This document shows positions 46,267 through 57,439 of a DNA stretch of 64,000 nt, piece by piece. This DNA is from Cephalopachus bancanus (taxonomy: Eukaryota; Chordata; Mammalia; Primates; Tarsiidae). Positions within the stretch are counted from its first letter, which is position 1; each line of letters opens with the position of its first letter. The stretch lies in NCBI GenBank assembly GCA_027257055.1, contig JAPVLO010000001.1, positions 16,348,501 through 16,412,500 of the forward strand, read 5' to 3'. The translations under genes were made by a program, and so were the position numbers. A model generated the notes under the pieces. It had not been told where the DNA came from, ran no database searches, and was given only the letters and a program-made list of their open reading frames with translations.

Positions 46267-47270
46267 GTGAGCGGCGTCGGCCGTGCCCGGCGGGCGGCGG
46301 GGCTCGGCGGCTGGCGGCCACCTGCAGGGCTGCTCTTGAGCCACGATGCCGCCTCTTCCACAAACACGTCCACGCTCTCAGAGGCCCCCCTCCCCCAGAA
46401 TGAGGAGCCGGTCTCTGCGGGCCTCCGTCACCGTGTCGGAGTAGCACGAGTAATGCATGTGGGCGGGCTTTATCTGGGCTGGAGACAGAAAGGAGAAACG
46501 CCCTGTGTTGTTGTGGTTCGTGAACTCACACCCCTCTCAACAAGCGGAGAGAGACAGACGAGGGGGAGAGAGACAGAGAGACCAACAGAGACACACGGAG
46601 AGACAGACAGAGAGACAAAGACAACTAGAAATAGAGGCAGAGTCAAAAAAGAGACAGAGGCAAAGTGAGAGAGACAGTGGGAGAGACAGAGAGACAGACA
46701 AAGAGAGACAAACAGAGATAGAAACAGAGTCAGAAAAGAGGCAGAGACAGATAGAGACAGAGACACATAGAGAAACAGAGACAGACATACAGGGAGAGAC
46801 AGAAGATAGAGAGACAGAGACAAATAGAGACAGAGAAAGAGAGCAAGTAGAGACAGAAACAGAGAGACAAAGTGAGAGAGACAGAAGACAGAGATAGACA
46901 GAAAGAGAAAAGAGACAAAGTCAGAGATAGAGACAGAGACACACAGAGAGACAAAGAGAGAGACAGTGGGAGAGATAGAAATAGAGGCAGAGTCAGAAAA
47001 GAGACAGAGACAAAGACACAGAGAACAGAGACAGACGGTGGGAGAGACAGGCAGAGACAGAGAGCACATGCCCCCGAGCGCAGCATGACGCTGGGTGGGA
47101 GCGCTGGAGGGTGTGCCTGGCCTGGCCCTGAAAACCCTCGGCGAGGCGCTCTAGGCGAGTCTCCTTCACGCCCCGCAGCCCTCTCTCCGGAGACCACTCC
47201 CAGCGTCCCAGTGTCTGCTTTCAGGCGCCGCGGGTGGGTGCGGCGTGGTGACGGCTGCCCCCCGCCCCAG
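46267..47270 (+). other. Intron 5 of MCF2L (window numbering)
   Basis: This 1.0-kb intron is more than half occupied by a GAGACA-type polypurine array (46540-47065). The remainder, 46267-46540 and 47066-47270, is GC-rich and unremarkable. Confidence 0.93.
46540..47065 (+). repeat. GAGACA-type polypurine tandem array, about 525 bp
   Basis: The sense strand is an imperfect series of GAGACAGA, GAGACAAAG and GAAACAGAG words with few T. The opposite strand is CTGTCTCT-rich, which gives long serine-, leucine- and valine-rich chance frames there (46470-47069). It lies about 200 bp upstream of exon 6. Sequences of this type can form triplexes and, in RNA, offer many GA-rich sites for SR proteins. 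These consequences are inferred. Confidence 0.95.
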
Positions 47271-47420
47271 GCGATCGAGAGCTTTGCCGTCATGGTAAAG
47301 CGGACGGCCCAGATGCTGCAGTCCTTCGGGACCGAGCTGGCCGAGACGGAGCTGCCCAACGACGTGCCGTCCACGCGCTCGGTGCTGTGCGCGCACACGG
47401 AGAAGAAGGACAGAGCCAAG
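47271..47420 (+). CDS. MCF2L: MCF2L exon 6 in window: linker after the CRAL-TRIO domain
   Basis: The exon is 150 bp (50 codons, phase 0), with acceptor CCCGCCCCAG and donor GTAAGA. It encodes AIESFAVMVKRTAQMLQSFG, then TELAETELPNDVPSTRSVLC, then AHTEKKDRAK (about residues 233-282). It follows the SEC14-like domain and begins the helical region leading to the spectrin repeat. About five residues differ from recalled human (L-V, Q-R, Q-P, S-R, K-R), mostly near PNDVPSTRS, so it is less constrained than exons 2-5. Confidence 0.97.
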
Positions 47421-47576
47421 GTAAGACGGGCCACGGGGCTCGGGCGCCGCGGGCAGTGACTCCAGCAGGCGAGGCATCCAAGAGGCCTCTGCTGGGTTTG
47501 CCCAGAGCCTTTCTGCCAAGGACCGAACGTTTTCCTTTCTTTCATCCTTTGTGGTTTTTATCTATTTATTTATTTT

Positions 47577-47853
47577 TAATTGTTTTGAGTTGGAGTCTCA
47601 CTCTATTGCCAGACTGGAGTGCAGTGGCTGCTTCCGGCCACTGCAGCCTCGCCTGCTGGGCTCCGGCGATCCTTCCGCCTCAGCCTTCCGAGTAGCCGGA
47701 ATTACAGGCATGCGCTACCACGCCCAGCTAATTTTTTTATTTATTGTAGAGATGAGGTCTCGCTGCCCAGGCGGGTCTCGAACCCGCAGGCTCATCCACT
47801 CACCTCAGCCTCCCAAAGGCGCGGGATGACAGGCTGAGCCACCGAGCCTGGCC
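47577..47853 (-). mobile_element. Alu SINE, full dimer, antisense, young group
   Basis: TTGTTTTGAGTTGGAGTCTC, then CCGAGTAGCCGGAATTACAG, TTTATTGTAGAGATGAGGTC and GGGTCTCGAACCCGCAGGCT match the reverse of the copies at 14942, 20404 and 44607. Confidence 0.95.
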
Positions 47854-47862
47854 CTTTGTGCT

Positions 47863-48116
47863 TTTTTAGAGACAGAGTCCACAGTTCACTTCAGCCTCGA
47901 ACCCCCGGCTCAAGCAGTCGTCTTGCCTCAGCCTCCCAAGTAGCTGGGACTACAGGCAGGGGCCACCACACCTGGCCATTTTCCGTTTTTTACTTTTTGT
48001 AGAAACGAGGTTCTCACTATGTTGTCCCATCTCCTCAAACTCCTAGCAACAAGCGGTCCTCCTGCCTTGGCCTCCCAAAGTGCAGGGATTTCGGGCTCGA
48101 GCCACAGCGCCCGGCC
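47863..48116 (-). mobile_element. Alu SINE, antisense, old
   Basis: TTTTTAGAGACAGAGTCCAC, then CCCAAGTAGCTGGGACTACA, GTTCTCACTATGTTGTCCCA and GAGCCACAGCGCCCGGCCAC. It lacks the first part of the right arm and is clearly more diverged than its neighbour, so the two inserted at different times. Confidence 0.92.
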
Positions 48117-48804
48117 ACGTGGGTTCCTTTCTAAAAGCGGCAACCGTGCGTTTCGTAAAACGCGGACGGCGGCTCACATGTGCGCTGGCCTCGGGTCAGC
48201 CGTCACCAGCCCAGCATGGCCCAAGGGACGTGCGGAGTCTGAGAGAAGTGAGACTCTCAGCCGTCCGGCACCGCGAGGTCCCCGTCTGGACGCGTCCTGC
48301 CTGCGAGGGTGATGGACAGGGTTCTACTGGGGTCCCACCCAGCAGGCGATGGGCGCCTCCCCGTGCACAGACGATCCCCGTGCTCACGCATCCATGCCAC
48401 CGTGTCCTGGGTTGAATACATTCCGAGGAGCCCGTCCCTGTGTCCGCATGCCCCTGGCCACCCTGCGTGCTGCTGGCTTTGGGCAGTGGTGGCCTGGTGG
48501 ACAGTGGTGGCCCGGAGGACTGTGCCCTCTCTCCCCGCCAGCCGCTCCGCCCTGGAAACGGCCTTTCCCTCCCTGCGAGGCCGCGGAGCCGGGCCGGGAG
48601 GAGGCCAGGTTTCCGGTTTCTCCCTCCCTCCGCCGCTCCCTGAAACCCTAGCTCTGCCAGGGAAAGCAGGAGTGACAGGAAAGCAGGGTGCGCAGGAAAG
48701 GCCTAGGGAGAGGCGGGGGCGTGCCCTGCCCCCTGGTGCCCGCCGGCAGGAGGCCCGAGGCCCATGGCTGCCGGCGGGCGTGCGAGGCTGCGCTCTCCCC
48801 GCAG

Positions 48805-48929
48805 GAGGACATGAGGCTGGCGCTGAGGGAGGGCCAGAGCATCTTGGAGCGCATCGGGGCGCCGCCGGCCGAGGGCGCGGAGCACGGCATGAACCAGGAC
48901 CAGCTGGACAACCAGGCCACCGTGCAGAG
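48805..48929 (+). CDS. MCF2L: MCF2L exon 7 in window: linker before the spectrin repeat
   Basis: The exon is 125 bp, with donor GTGAGG. It encodes EDMRLALREGQSILERIGAP, then PAEGAEHGMNQDQLDNQATV and Q (about residues 283-323), leaving AG for the next exon. The flanks EDxRLALxEGxSxLE and NQDQLDNQATVQ are conserved. The middle, ERIGAPPAEGAEHGM, differs strongly from the recalled human ESLRELQAEGSEPSV. The frame is intact and the length is unchanged, so this is rapid substitution in a loop rather than damage. Confidence 0.96.
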
Positions 48930-50461
48930 GTGAGGCCATGGCCCTTATTCCGGGTGTGGGCGCCTGTGGGCCCCGGAGACCACAGCCAGCCAGCAACCCC
49001 ACTCTTCCCCGGGCAACCCGGCCTGGCGCCGTCAGAGCCTCTGCGCGGACTTGGATCCTTCTAGCAAGACGCGTTTCTCCTGAGCCCCAGGGCGTGGCTC
49101 TGCTGGGACAGAAGGCAGAGCCGATGCCTGCCCAGGCATGAGGGACTGCCGATGCCCCAGGCACTGGGGCCAGTGCTGTCCCGAGCTCAGGGGGATGTCA
49201 GTCCTCTGTCCCAGGCGGGGGGACATCAATGCTCTGTCCTGGGAATGGAGGGACATCAGTGCTCTGTCCCGGACGTGGGGAGACCTCAGTCGTCTGTCCT
49301 GGGCGTGAGGGGATGTCAGTGCTCTGTCCCAAGCATGGCAGTCTTCGGCGCTCTGTCTTGGGCATGAGGGGACGTCAGTGCTCTGTCCCAGGAGTGGGGG
49401 GACGTCAGTGCTCGGTCCCGGACGTGGGGAGACAGCAGTCGTCTGTCCTGGGCGTGAGGGGGTGTCAGTGCTCTGTCCCAGTGTGGCAGTAGTCAGTGCT
49501 CTGTCTCGGGCATGAGGAGACTTCAGTGCCTGTCCCGGCGTGGGGAGACACTGACGCCCCGTGTTTTCTCACTCGGGTTGTGAGAGGCGCGAAGTGTGTG
49601 TCTCTCCCTGGCGCAGTGCAGGGAAGTTGTGCGGTGACCAAGGCTCGCCGCCGCCACCTTGGGCCTCCCTGGGCCTCCCCACCCCGTCCTCACAGGCGGG
49701 CGGCGGTGTCTCCGACTTGCGGTGAGGACCAGGCTCCCGGACAGAGGCCCGTGGGCGGGCGGGCTGCGAGTCTGGCCCAGGCGCCCCCTGCCCTGGCTGT
49801 GCGTCCCACCCCGCCGCGGCCGCACACCCAGCAGCGCGCTGTGCCGGCACACAGGTCACGCTGTCGAGGGCCTCCCCGTGGATGGGCTGTGTGGCCCGCG
49901 AGGGGGAGGCTGGGCCCTGGCTGCGTGCCGAGCACCCGGTCACTCCCTCCCAGACTCCGTGTCCTCATCGGTGGCGAGCCTGAGCAGAGGCCTGACAGGG
50001 TGGGCGTGGGAGGACATGGGCGAGGCCGGCGGTGCACGCACGCGGCCCGGTGAGTGGGAACCCTGGCCTGAGGCTGACGCTGGCGTCCCCACACCGGGCA
50101 GCCACGGCCTCCCTCACCCCAAGCAGAGCTGTAATTGACCCTCACGGGCTTTGCCCCTGGGAAGTTCGACACACTCAGCTCCGCGTGTTGGTGTGGCTGG
50201 TGGGAAGGGAGACCCAGGGCCGTGATGCCACCCAACCCACCTCCCCTCACGCCCTGAGGGCGACTCCGTTGGGGCCTGGGACTGAGTGGGGGGACAAGTG
50301 GAGACAGGGCCTCGAGGACGCGTGACGTGGTGACGGCCGTGTGGCGGTCTCTCCACGCTTGGTATCTCCACGTCTGGTCTCTCCCTGGGGCTGTCTCTCC
50401 CTGCGGCTGTCTGTCCCCGGGGCTGTCTGTCCCCACAGCGCCATCCCCTTCTCGTTCCCAG
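48930..50461 (+). other. Intron 7 of MCF2L (window numbering)
   Basis: This 1.5-kb intron contains a 30-bp minisatellite (49165-49560). The rest is GC-rich unique sequence. At its 3' end a short run of CTGTCTGTCCCCGGGG and TCTCTCCCTG repeats (50345-50445) leads to the acceptor TTCTCGTTCCCAG. Confidence 0.93.
49165..49560 (+). repeat. 30-bp minisatellite, about 12 copies
   Basis: The unit is close to GGGACATCAGTGCTCTGTCC followed by CGGACGTGGG. Ten codons per unit keep one frame open (49229-49492, repeated CSVPGVGGRQ-like words). The units are adjacent without spacers, so it is not a CRISPR array. It begins about 235 bp after the exon 7 donor. Confidence 0.95.
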
Positions 50462-50576
50462 GCTCCTGTCCCAGCTGAACGAAACCGAGGCTGCCTTTGA
50501 TGAGTTCTGGGCGAAGCATCAGCAGAAACTCGAGCAGTGCCTGCAGCTCCGGCATTTCGAGCAGGGTTTCCGAGAG
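50462..50576 (+). CDS. MCF2L: MCF2L exon 8 in window: start of the spectrin-like repeat
   Basis: The exon is 115 bp, with acceptor TTCTCGTTCCCAG and donor GTAAGT. It completes an Arg codon and encodes LLSQLNETEAAFDEFWAKHQ then QKLEQCLQLRHFEQGFRE (about residues 325-362). The heptad-like pattern with W in FDEFWAKHQQKLEQCLQLR is typical of the first helix of the spectrin-like repeat in DBS, TRIO and Kalirin relatives. Only one change from recalled human (A to S) is seen. Confidence 0.98.
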
Positions 50577-51540
50577 GTAAGTGGCCCGGAGCCGGTAAAT
50601 GGCACTCGGGTGCTTCCTGGGTCCACGCCTGGCCCCACACCGAGAGCTGAGGCGGGCAGCTGATTCCTCCTTCATGCAGACAGATCTCCAGGCATGTGGA
50701 GCCCACGTGGCCTTGCTGGCCTGAGCCCCAAGACACGAGACGATGCACACGCCTCTGTACTTTTGACAAAAGACGGTTGGGACTCGGTGTGCGGGCGTGT
50801 GCTCCCCTCTGGGTCATGTGTCAGTCAGGGGGCCTTTGCCTCACTTTACATTCATGTGCATGCGCTTCTGTTCCGCCTACGTCTATCGTGCGCCTACTGT
50901 GTACCTGGCACGAGGCCCTGGGTATGCAAAAACTCCGCGATCCCGCCTTGGGTTCTGTGCGGCAAGGCTGTGCGCGACGTGCTGTGACGTCGGTAGGGAT
51001 GCCGGCCCTCTGGAAACTCGCTCCTCACCTGTCCACGCAGAACAGTCTGTGAAGACCTCCTGTGGCCAGACCCTGGCGCTGGGCCCTGTGAACCCCTTAG
51101 GGAACTCTGTCCCGTCCTCAGAAGGCCTCCGGTCAGGATGGAGAAATCATAAAACTCGACAAATCAGTCACGCCAGCAGGTTCAAAGATAACAGACGTGT
51201 CGGGGTCAGGGAGGCAGGACCGAGGGCCCTGCTTGGGCCTCCTGGGGACTTCCAGCAGCGTCCGTGGGTGTGCGTCTTGGGGAGCACGGATGGGTCACTG
51301 TGGGGAACTCGTGGGGTGCTGTTCAGCATGTGTACCGAGTGCTGTTCAGCAGGGTGGAGGCCCAGCGCCGATGGGTGGGACACTGGGTGAAATTCTCCTG
51401 CCTCAGGCCAGAAACACTGACTCGCCCCTGCGACTGGCCCCGCAGAGGCTGGGAGCAGCGTGCCGTGGAAACACAGGGAAAATGACCGTGGGTCACTCAT
51501 CTCTGTGGGGACTGAGGACGGCTTTTCAGAGCAGGTGACT

Positions 51541-54500
51541 CTGAACCTAAACTTCTTATTTGGAGCTGATTGCAGATTCACGTGCAGCTGTAAGAAATAG
51601 CAGAGGTCCTGGGTTCTCCTCACGCAGGGTCCCCAATGGTGGCCACTTGCCAGACCGCAGGACAGCGTCCCAGCTGTGTTGTGACATCAACACGGCCAGG
51701 ACAGTCAAGCCCAGATGTCTGCCCCCCACAGCCCCTCGTGCACACACCCACGCTCCCCCCACCCCCCTCCACCCCGGCAGCCACTCACCTGTTCTCCCCT
51801 GCTGAGCCTTTGCCATTTATGACCGTTCTCTCACGGGACCACACCGTGAGGCACCTTTTGGGACTGGGCTTTCACTCAGCGTGATTCTCTGGGGATCCGC
51901 CCACGGTGCTGCAGGCAACGATAGTCCGTTCCTTTTTGTGGAGGAGTATAGTCCGGTTGCTGGGTTCTGCAGTGGTTGCCTGTTTCATTTCTAAAGAGAG
52001 TGCCTGACTTTTTTCAGAATGGCTGGGACGTTTAACATTCCCACCAGCAATGTGTGAGGGCCTGAGTTTCTCCACATCTTGCCAGCATGTGGCGTTCCGA
52101 TGATCTTCCCCGTTGTTCACACCTTCCAACAGGTGTGTGGTGGTATCTTGTTGTGGTCCTGCAGTGCGTCTGCCTAATGGCCAGTGACATGGGGCATCTC
52201 TCCTGGTCTGCCATCCGTAGATCCCCCTTGGTGAGACGTCTCTTTGCTGCCATGGTTTCTGTTTTCCAGCTGGATGGTTGGGTTTGTGTTTTTGTTTTAC
52301 GGTTAAGTTCGGAGAGTTCTTTGTGCACTATGGACACTAAGCCTTTTGTCAGAAGTGTGGCCTGCAACTACTCTCTCCCAGCCTGCAGCTTGCCTTCTTA
52401 TCCTCTTAACAGGGATTGTCACAGAGCAAAAGTTTTTAATTTTGATGAAGTTCAGTGTACCGTTTCTCTTTTCAAGGAGTATGCTGTCAGTCCTGTCTCA
52501 AGTATAGTTTCCTAGGATTGTTTTCCTAAGTTTGTATAGTTTTCCATTTAAGTCCAAGATCCGTTTTAAGTTAACTTTGTAAGAGGTGTCATAGTTAGAT
52601 CATGTTTTTGCTCTTTGCTTCTGAGTAGCCAATTCTCTGTTACTAGAAAAGGCTCTTTCTTGCCCTGGATTTTTCTTCCACTTTTGTCAAAGCTCCTTTG
52701 GGTGTATCTGTGTGGGTCTGTCTTGGAGGTTCTTCATTCTGGTCCATTGATCTGTGTATCTGTTTCTCTGTCAATACTATAATGTGATTGCTGTAACTGT
52801 GTAAGATATCTTGAAATCCGGTGGACGCATTCTTTCCCCTTTCTTCTTCTTTTTTGAAATTGCCTGAGCTGTTCTACTTATTTTGCCCTTCCGTATGCAT
52901 TTTAAAATAACCTTGTCTGAATCTACAAGAAATCTTCCCAGGGTTTGATAAAAATTGTGTTAGGCCTGGTTTTGGGGAGAAACAATATCTTCACCATGTA
53001 GAGCCTCCCATCACTGAACATGGTATGCGCTGCATTTGTCCAGACTTCTCTCATCAGCATTCAGCACACAGGTTTAGTACGTGGATGGTTTGGCTTATAT
53101 TTAGGTATTCCATTTTTAAAGAGATTATAAGTTGTATTTGTAATTTTTGTGTCTGTGTATCCTTGCTTTGTACAGACAGCTGTTTTCGTATTTTTATCTT
53201 GTCTCTATAACCTTGCTGAACACACTCTCATTCTAGGCGCTGTTGTTGTTGAGTCCTTGGAATTTACAGCACAGACAATCATGTCGTGTGCACATAATAA
53301 CAGTTTGGCTGCTTCTTTTCAGCCGTGTGCCTTTCCCCCCCCCCATCGCACTGGATGGAGCTTCCACCATTTGAATAAGAATCAACACCCTTCTTCATGC
53401 TCAGTCTTAGGAGGAAGCATTTAATCTTTCACTGTCAGGTACAATGCTGGTTGTATGATTTTTGTAGATGCTCTTTATCACGTTGAGAAAGTTTCCCTCT
53501 AGTTCTGTTTTTCTGAGCGTTTTAAAACTCACAAATGGATGTTTAATTTCATCAAATGCTTTTTCTGCATTGCTGAAATAATTATGTGGTTTTTAAATTT
53601 TGCACTGTTGATGTGGTCATTTATGTTCATTGATTTCCAAATACTGAATCAAGCTTTCATCCGTGAAATAAAGCCCACTTGGTTACGATGTATACTTCTT
53701 TTTATATATTGCTGAATTATATTTGATAATATTTTGTTGAGAATTTCTGCACTTATAATCATGGGCCAATATTAGTCTGTAGTTTTCTTTTTCCTTTGTT
53801 TATTCTCTTTTTTAAAAAGCTGCATCTGGTTTTGGTGTCAGGGTAATATTAGTTTCATAAAATGAATTGTAAGTGTCCCCTACTCTTCTATTTTCTGGAA
53901 GAGATGGTATAAATGAGTGCAATTTAAAAAAATTTTTGGTAGAAGACTCCAGGAAAACTATCTGGATCTGGAGATTTCCTCTGAGGACTTTTAAAATCGT
54001 GAATTCAGCGTTCCTAGCAGTTATGGCGCTGCTGAGACTATCTGTTCCACAATGAGTGTGATGCGTTGGTGTATTCCAAGGAACCGGTCCACTCCAGGTT
54101 GTGCCCTTTGTGTGCGTTCGGTTGTTTATCATCATCTGTTTCATCTTCTTCTGCCTGCAGGGCCTGTGGTGCCCGTCCCTGTCTCATTCCTGATACAGTG
54201 TTGGTCATCTGAATCTTCTCTCCTTGATTTCTTTGTCAGCCTTCTGGAGAGTTATGGCTTTTCGTCTTTTCAAAGGTCAGCTCTTTGTTGTTTTGTTGGT
54301 TTTCTCTATTTTATTTTCAATTTAATTGATTTCTGCTCTTTAGTATTTACTTCTGCTGATTGCTTTGGGTTTATTTGCGTCTCTCTAGGTTCCTAAGATG
54401 GGAGCAGACGATGTTTATTTGAGACTGGTGCTCTTTCCTAATGTCCTTATTTAGGGCTAATGCCGTCTGCTTACCTCTCACCACTGCTTTATCTGTGTCC

Positions 54501-56060
54501 CACAAATTTTGATATACTATATTTTCATCTAGTTCAGTTTTTTTAACTCTCCCTTGAAACTTCCTCCTTGACCCACGAGTCCTTTGAAACTGTGCTGTTC
54601 GGCTGTTCGGTGTTCAGAGATGTTCCTGTTGTCCTTCTGCTCTTGATTTCTAATTTGAGTCATTGTGACCAGAGAACATACTCCGTATGATTTCAGTTCT
54701 TATGAATTTGTTGGGATCTGTTTTGTGGCCTGCCCTGTCTTGATACACATTCCTCAGGTCCTTGAAAGGAATAACTGTGTCTGGGGGCGGTTCTGCAGAT
54801 GTCAGACGGATCCCACAGATGGGTGCTACAGCTCATCTTCGGTCAAGCTGGCCTACGACGTAGAGGGTTTTGAAAGCGTCTGTTATCGGCGTGGACTGTC
54901 GGTTTCTCTTTTCAGTCTGCCAGTGTTTGTGCTGCGTGTTTTGCAGCTCTGTTGTTTGGCACACAGATGTTTAGGATTGCTGTGTCTTCTTTCATCATTA
55001 TGTCATGTTCCCCTCTGTCCCTGGTAATTTTCTTTGTTCCACAGTCCACCTCACTTGATACCAACAGAGGCCTTTCTGCTTTCCTCTGATGGATGCTAGT
55101 GTGACACATTTTGCTCATCATTTTACCTTTGTCTTTCCTGCACTGTTACATTGAAGTAAATTTCTTGTAGCCCGCATACAGCTGGGTCCCTTTCTTTTTT
55201 CAGCTGGAGTCTCACTCTGTTGTCCTGACTGGAGTGCAGTGGCATACTCATGGCCACCGCAGCCTCGACCCGCTGGGCTCAGGCGATCCTTCTGCCTCAG
55301 CCTTCCAAGTAGCTGGGACTACAGGCATGCACCACCACCATGCCTGGCTACTTTTTTGATTTAATGTAGAGATGAGGGCTTGCCAAGTTGCCCAGGCTGG
55401 TCTCGAGCCTGTGGGCTCAGGCAGTCCTCTCACCTCCACCTCCCAAAGTGCTGGGATTACAGCTGAGCCACCACTGCACCTGGCTGGGTCACAGGTGGGC
55501 CACTCAGCCAATCTCTGTCTTTTAATTGGTATGTTTAGACCATTGACATTTAATGTCATGATTGATATTTTAAGGCTTAAGTCTGGTACTTTATTTGGTG
55601 TTTTCTGTTTGTCTCTTCTGTTGTTTCCTGTCTCTGTTTTCTTTTTCCTGCCTGTCTGGTTTCTTGAACGGTTTTAGTAATTCCATTTTCATTTATCTAG
55701 AGTAATTTTTTCATATCTCACTGCACGTTCTTTTAGTTGCTCTGGATGCGACGATATAGTGTTATATAATCTATAATATGTTATATGTGGGGGGATATGG
55801 TGGGAGGTAAGTTTTTCATGCCTCATTTACCCCCCCCCCCTGTAACTGTCTTAAATGTTTCCTCTCCGTACATTGAAAACCGCATCCGTGATATAGTTTA
55901 GCTTTGACCTTCAGACACAACTTGGAAAGCCCAAACGGACAAGGGGAGCCTCTTGTTTCTGCCATTTCTGTACTCACTGTGGCCTTTCTTCTGTGGGTTT
56001 ACTTCTTCGATCCTTTCTGTCGAGGGAACTCCCTTTAGCCACTCTTTCAGGTAGGCCTGG
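51541..56060 (-). mobile_element. Old L1 element (L1M type), antisense, about 4.2 kb of L1
   Basis: From left to right it follows the reverse order of an L1. The 3' UTR comes first (GATTGCAGATTCACGTGCAG, then CATTCCCACCAGCAATGTGT), then ORF2-derived sequence (ATATTGCTGAATTATATTTG, TTCTGCACTTATAATCATGG), then a 5' region (ACTCTTTCAGGTAGGCCTGG). All frames are broken by stops and indels, so it is dead. It makes an AT-rich island within a GC-rich gene. Confidence 0.88.
55198..55485 (-). mobile_element. Alu SINE, antisense, inserted in the L1
   Basis: A T run is followed by CAGCTGGAGTCTCACTCTGT, CCAAGTAGCTGGGACTACAG, TTTAATGTAGAGATGAGGGC and CTGAGCCACCACTGCACCTG. Antisense L1 sequence resumes directly after it, which places the insertion after the L1. 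Confidence 0.93.
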
Positions 56061-57439
56061 TTGGCACCCGGAGCTCGGCTCCGAGAGTTGAATGTGGCCC
56101 CTCCCAGCGACATGGAGTTTGAGTTGCAAAGCCTCAGGCTTGCGGGGGCAATGCCGCATCTTCGGGGTCTGCCTGTGGCTGGAAACCCTCCAAGCCAGCT
56201 GTCCCCTCGCCTCAGGGGGCACCCACTGAAAACGCCCCAACCAACTAATCTTCCAGGAGGGTGGGCCCAGAAGGTCCACTTGCCTTCCCTCTGGCCCCCG
56301 TGACCCAGTGAGCACTGCCAGGTGCTCCCTACACATTTCTTGCTCTGTTCCTCGTGGTGCGAGGCCGGGCTGGGGGAACCCTAGGGGCTTGAGTGTCCTG
56401 TCCAGAAGGGACTTGTCAACATCCTGCTCCCTTTGTGCCGTGTGGGTAGCAGGCCTCAGGCCAAAAGAAACAGAAGCCAGCATGGTCCCTTACACAGCCT
56501 GAGGCCTGCTGAGGTCAGGTCTAGTCTGGGCCCTGGGGAAGATACATCCCAGGCCCTATTCCATTAGGGTGATGGTGGCAGTGGGGTGGGAGAGGTGGAC
56601 CCCAAGGAAGCAAAGTGACCTTTGTTAGATGGGAGACTTCAGAGCATCCATGCCAGGATGAAATCAGGCAGAGTGGTGGATACAGGGGTGAGCTGGTTCC
56701 CAGGGTGGGTTCCCGGGAACCCTTTCTGGGAGGTGGTTTGTGTTGACTGTAACTGGAGTGGCCGTGCTAGCATGCGGAGGGATCAGTCTCACACAGTGAC
56801 TGTGCCACTTTCAGCGGGTCAAGGGTGAGTAGAGTCCTGCGCTCCTGACCTTTGAGCCCAGGCTGTCTGAACCGTGACCCTGACGCCGGGACATCCGTGT
56901 GCACACCTGTTCTCAGGATGATTTCAAGTAACGAAAAGTAAAAGCTATTTTTAAAGGGTTACGCTTTTATATGCTTCCAAAGTCACGTATATGAAACCCC
57001 TGGTTTTCCTGCCAGCGCCAGAAATAGTAGATGTGAGCAGTTGGCACTGAGCGGGAGGGACGAGTGGCAGAGCTCCCTGGCCAGCCCGACCCCCAGGAGT
57101 GGCTGCAGCCCCAGGTGTGGACTGCCACTGTCCTTCCAGCTCCCAAGGTGCTTATCCTCCCGTGGCCTCATCTTGTCTCGTGGATTTCCAGGCATTCCCC
57201 TGTTGTGGTCGGTGAGCTGAGATGCGGGGACGTCAGTGCTCGGCCGTGTGGGCTGCCGGGGCCAGTCCCTCCAAGGTGCCCGGGTCACGCCAAGCCCGGC
57301 CCTGGTTGCCTGGCGGTCACGTCAAGCCTGGCTCTGCCGCTTGGTGCCAGTGTCCACCGCTTTCCTGTTCCCGGTGTGCGGCTCTCCCTTCAAGCATGGG
57401 AGACCCCTCCCTCTGAGGCGGGCCCCACCTCTGTTCCAG

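Larger units (their letters stand above)
47421..48804 (+). other. Intron 6 of MCF2L (window numbering)
   Basis: This 1.4-kb intron holds two antisense Alus in tandem (47577-47853 and 47863-48116). The rest, 48117-48804, is GC-rich and unique, ending in the acceptor CTCTCCCCGCAG. Confidence 0.93.
50577..57439 (+). other. Intron 8 of MCF2L (window numbering)
   Basis: This 6.9-kb intron is dominated by an antisense L1 (51541-56060) split by an Alu (55198-55485). The part 50577-51540 is unique apart from a weak MIR-like phrase at about 50880-50930. The part 56061-57439 is GC-rich and I recognise no element or exon in it. Confidence 0.9.

Noticed and set aside
46470..47069. 199-codon Ser/Leu/Val/Cys-rich frame on the - strand
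   Set aside because: It is the reverse strand of the GAGACA array. Membrane-like hydrophobicity here is a composition artefact.
49165..49560. Regular 30-bp direct repeats considered as a CRISPR array
   Set aside because: Units are contiguous with no unique spacers, and the host is a mammal. It is a minisatellite.
49690..50817. 375-codon open frame on the - strand
   Set aside because: It overlaps MCF2L exon 8 in antisense, and its protein is a low-complexity Arg/Gly/Pro/Ala mixture from GC-rich DNA. No splice or family signature.
52087..55677. Several open frames in the AT-rich region
   Set aside because: They lie on the antisense strand of a dead L1 and carry no independent gene signature.
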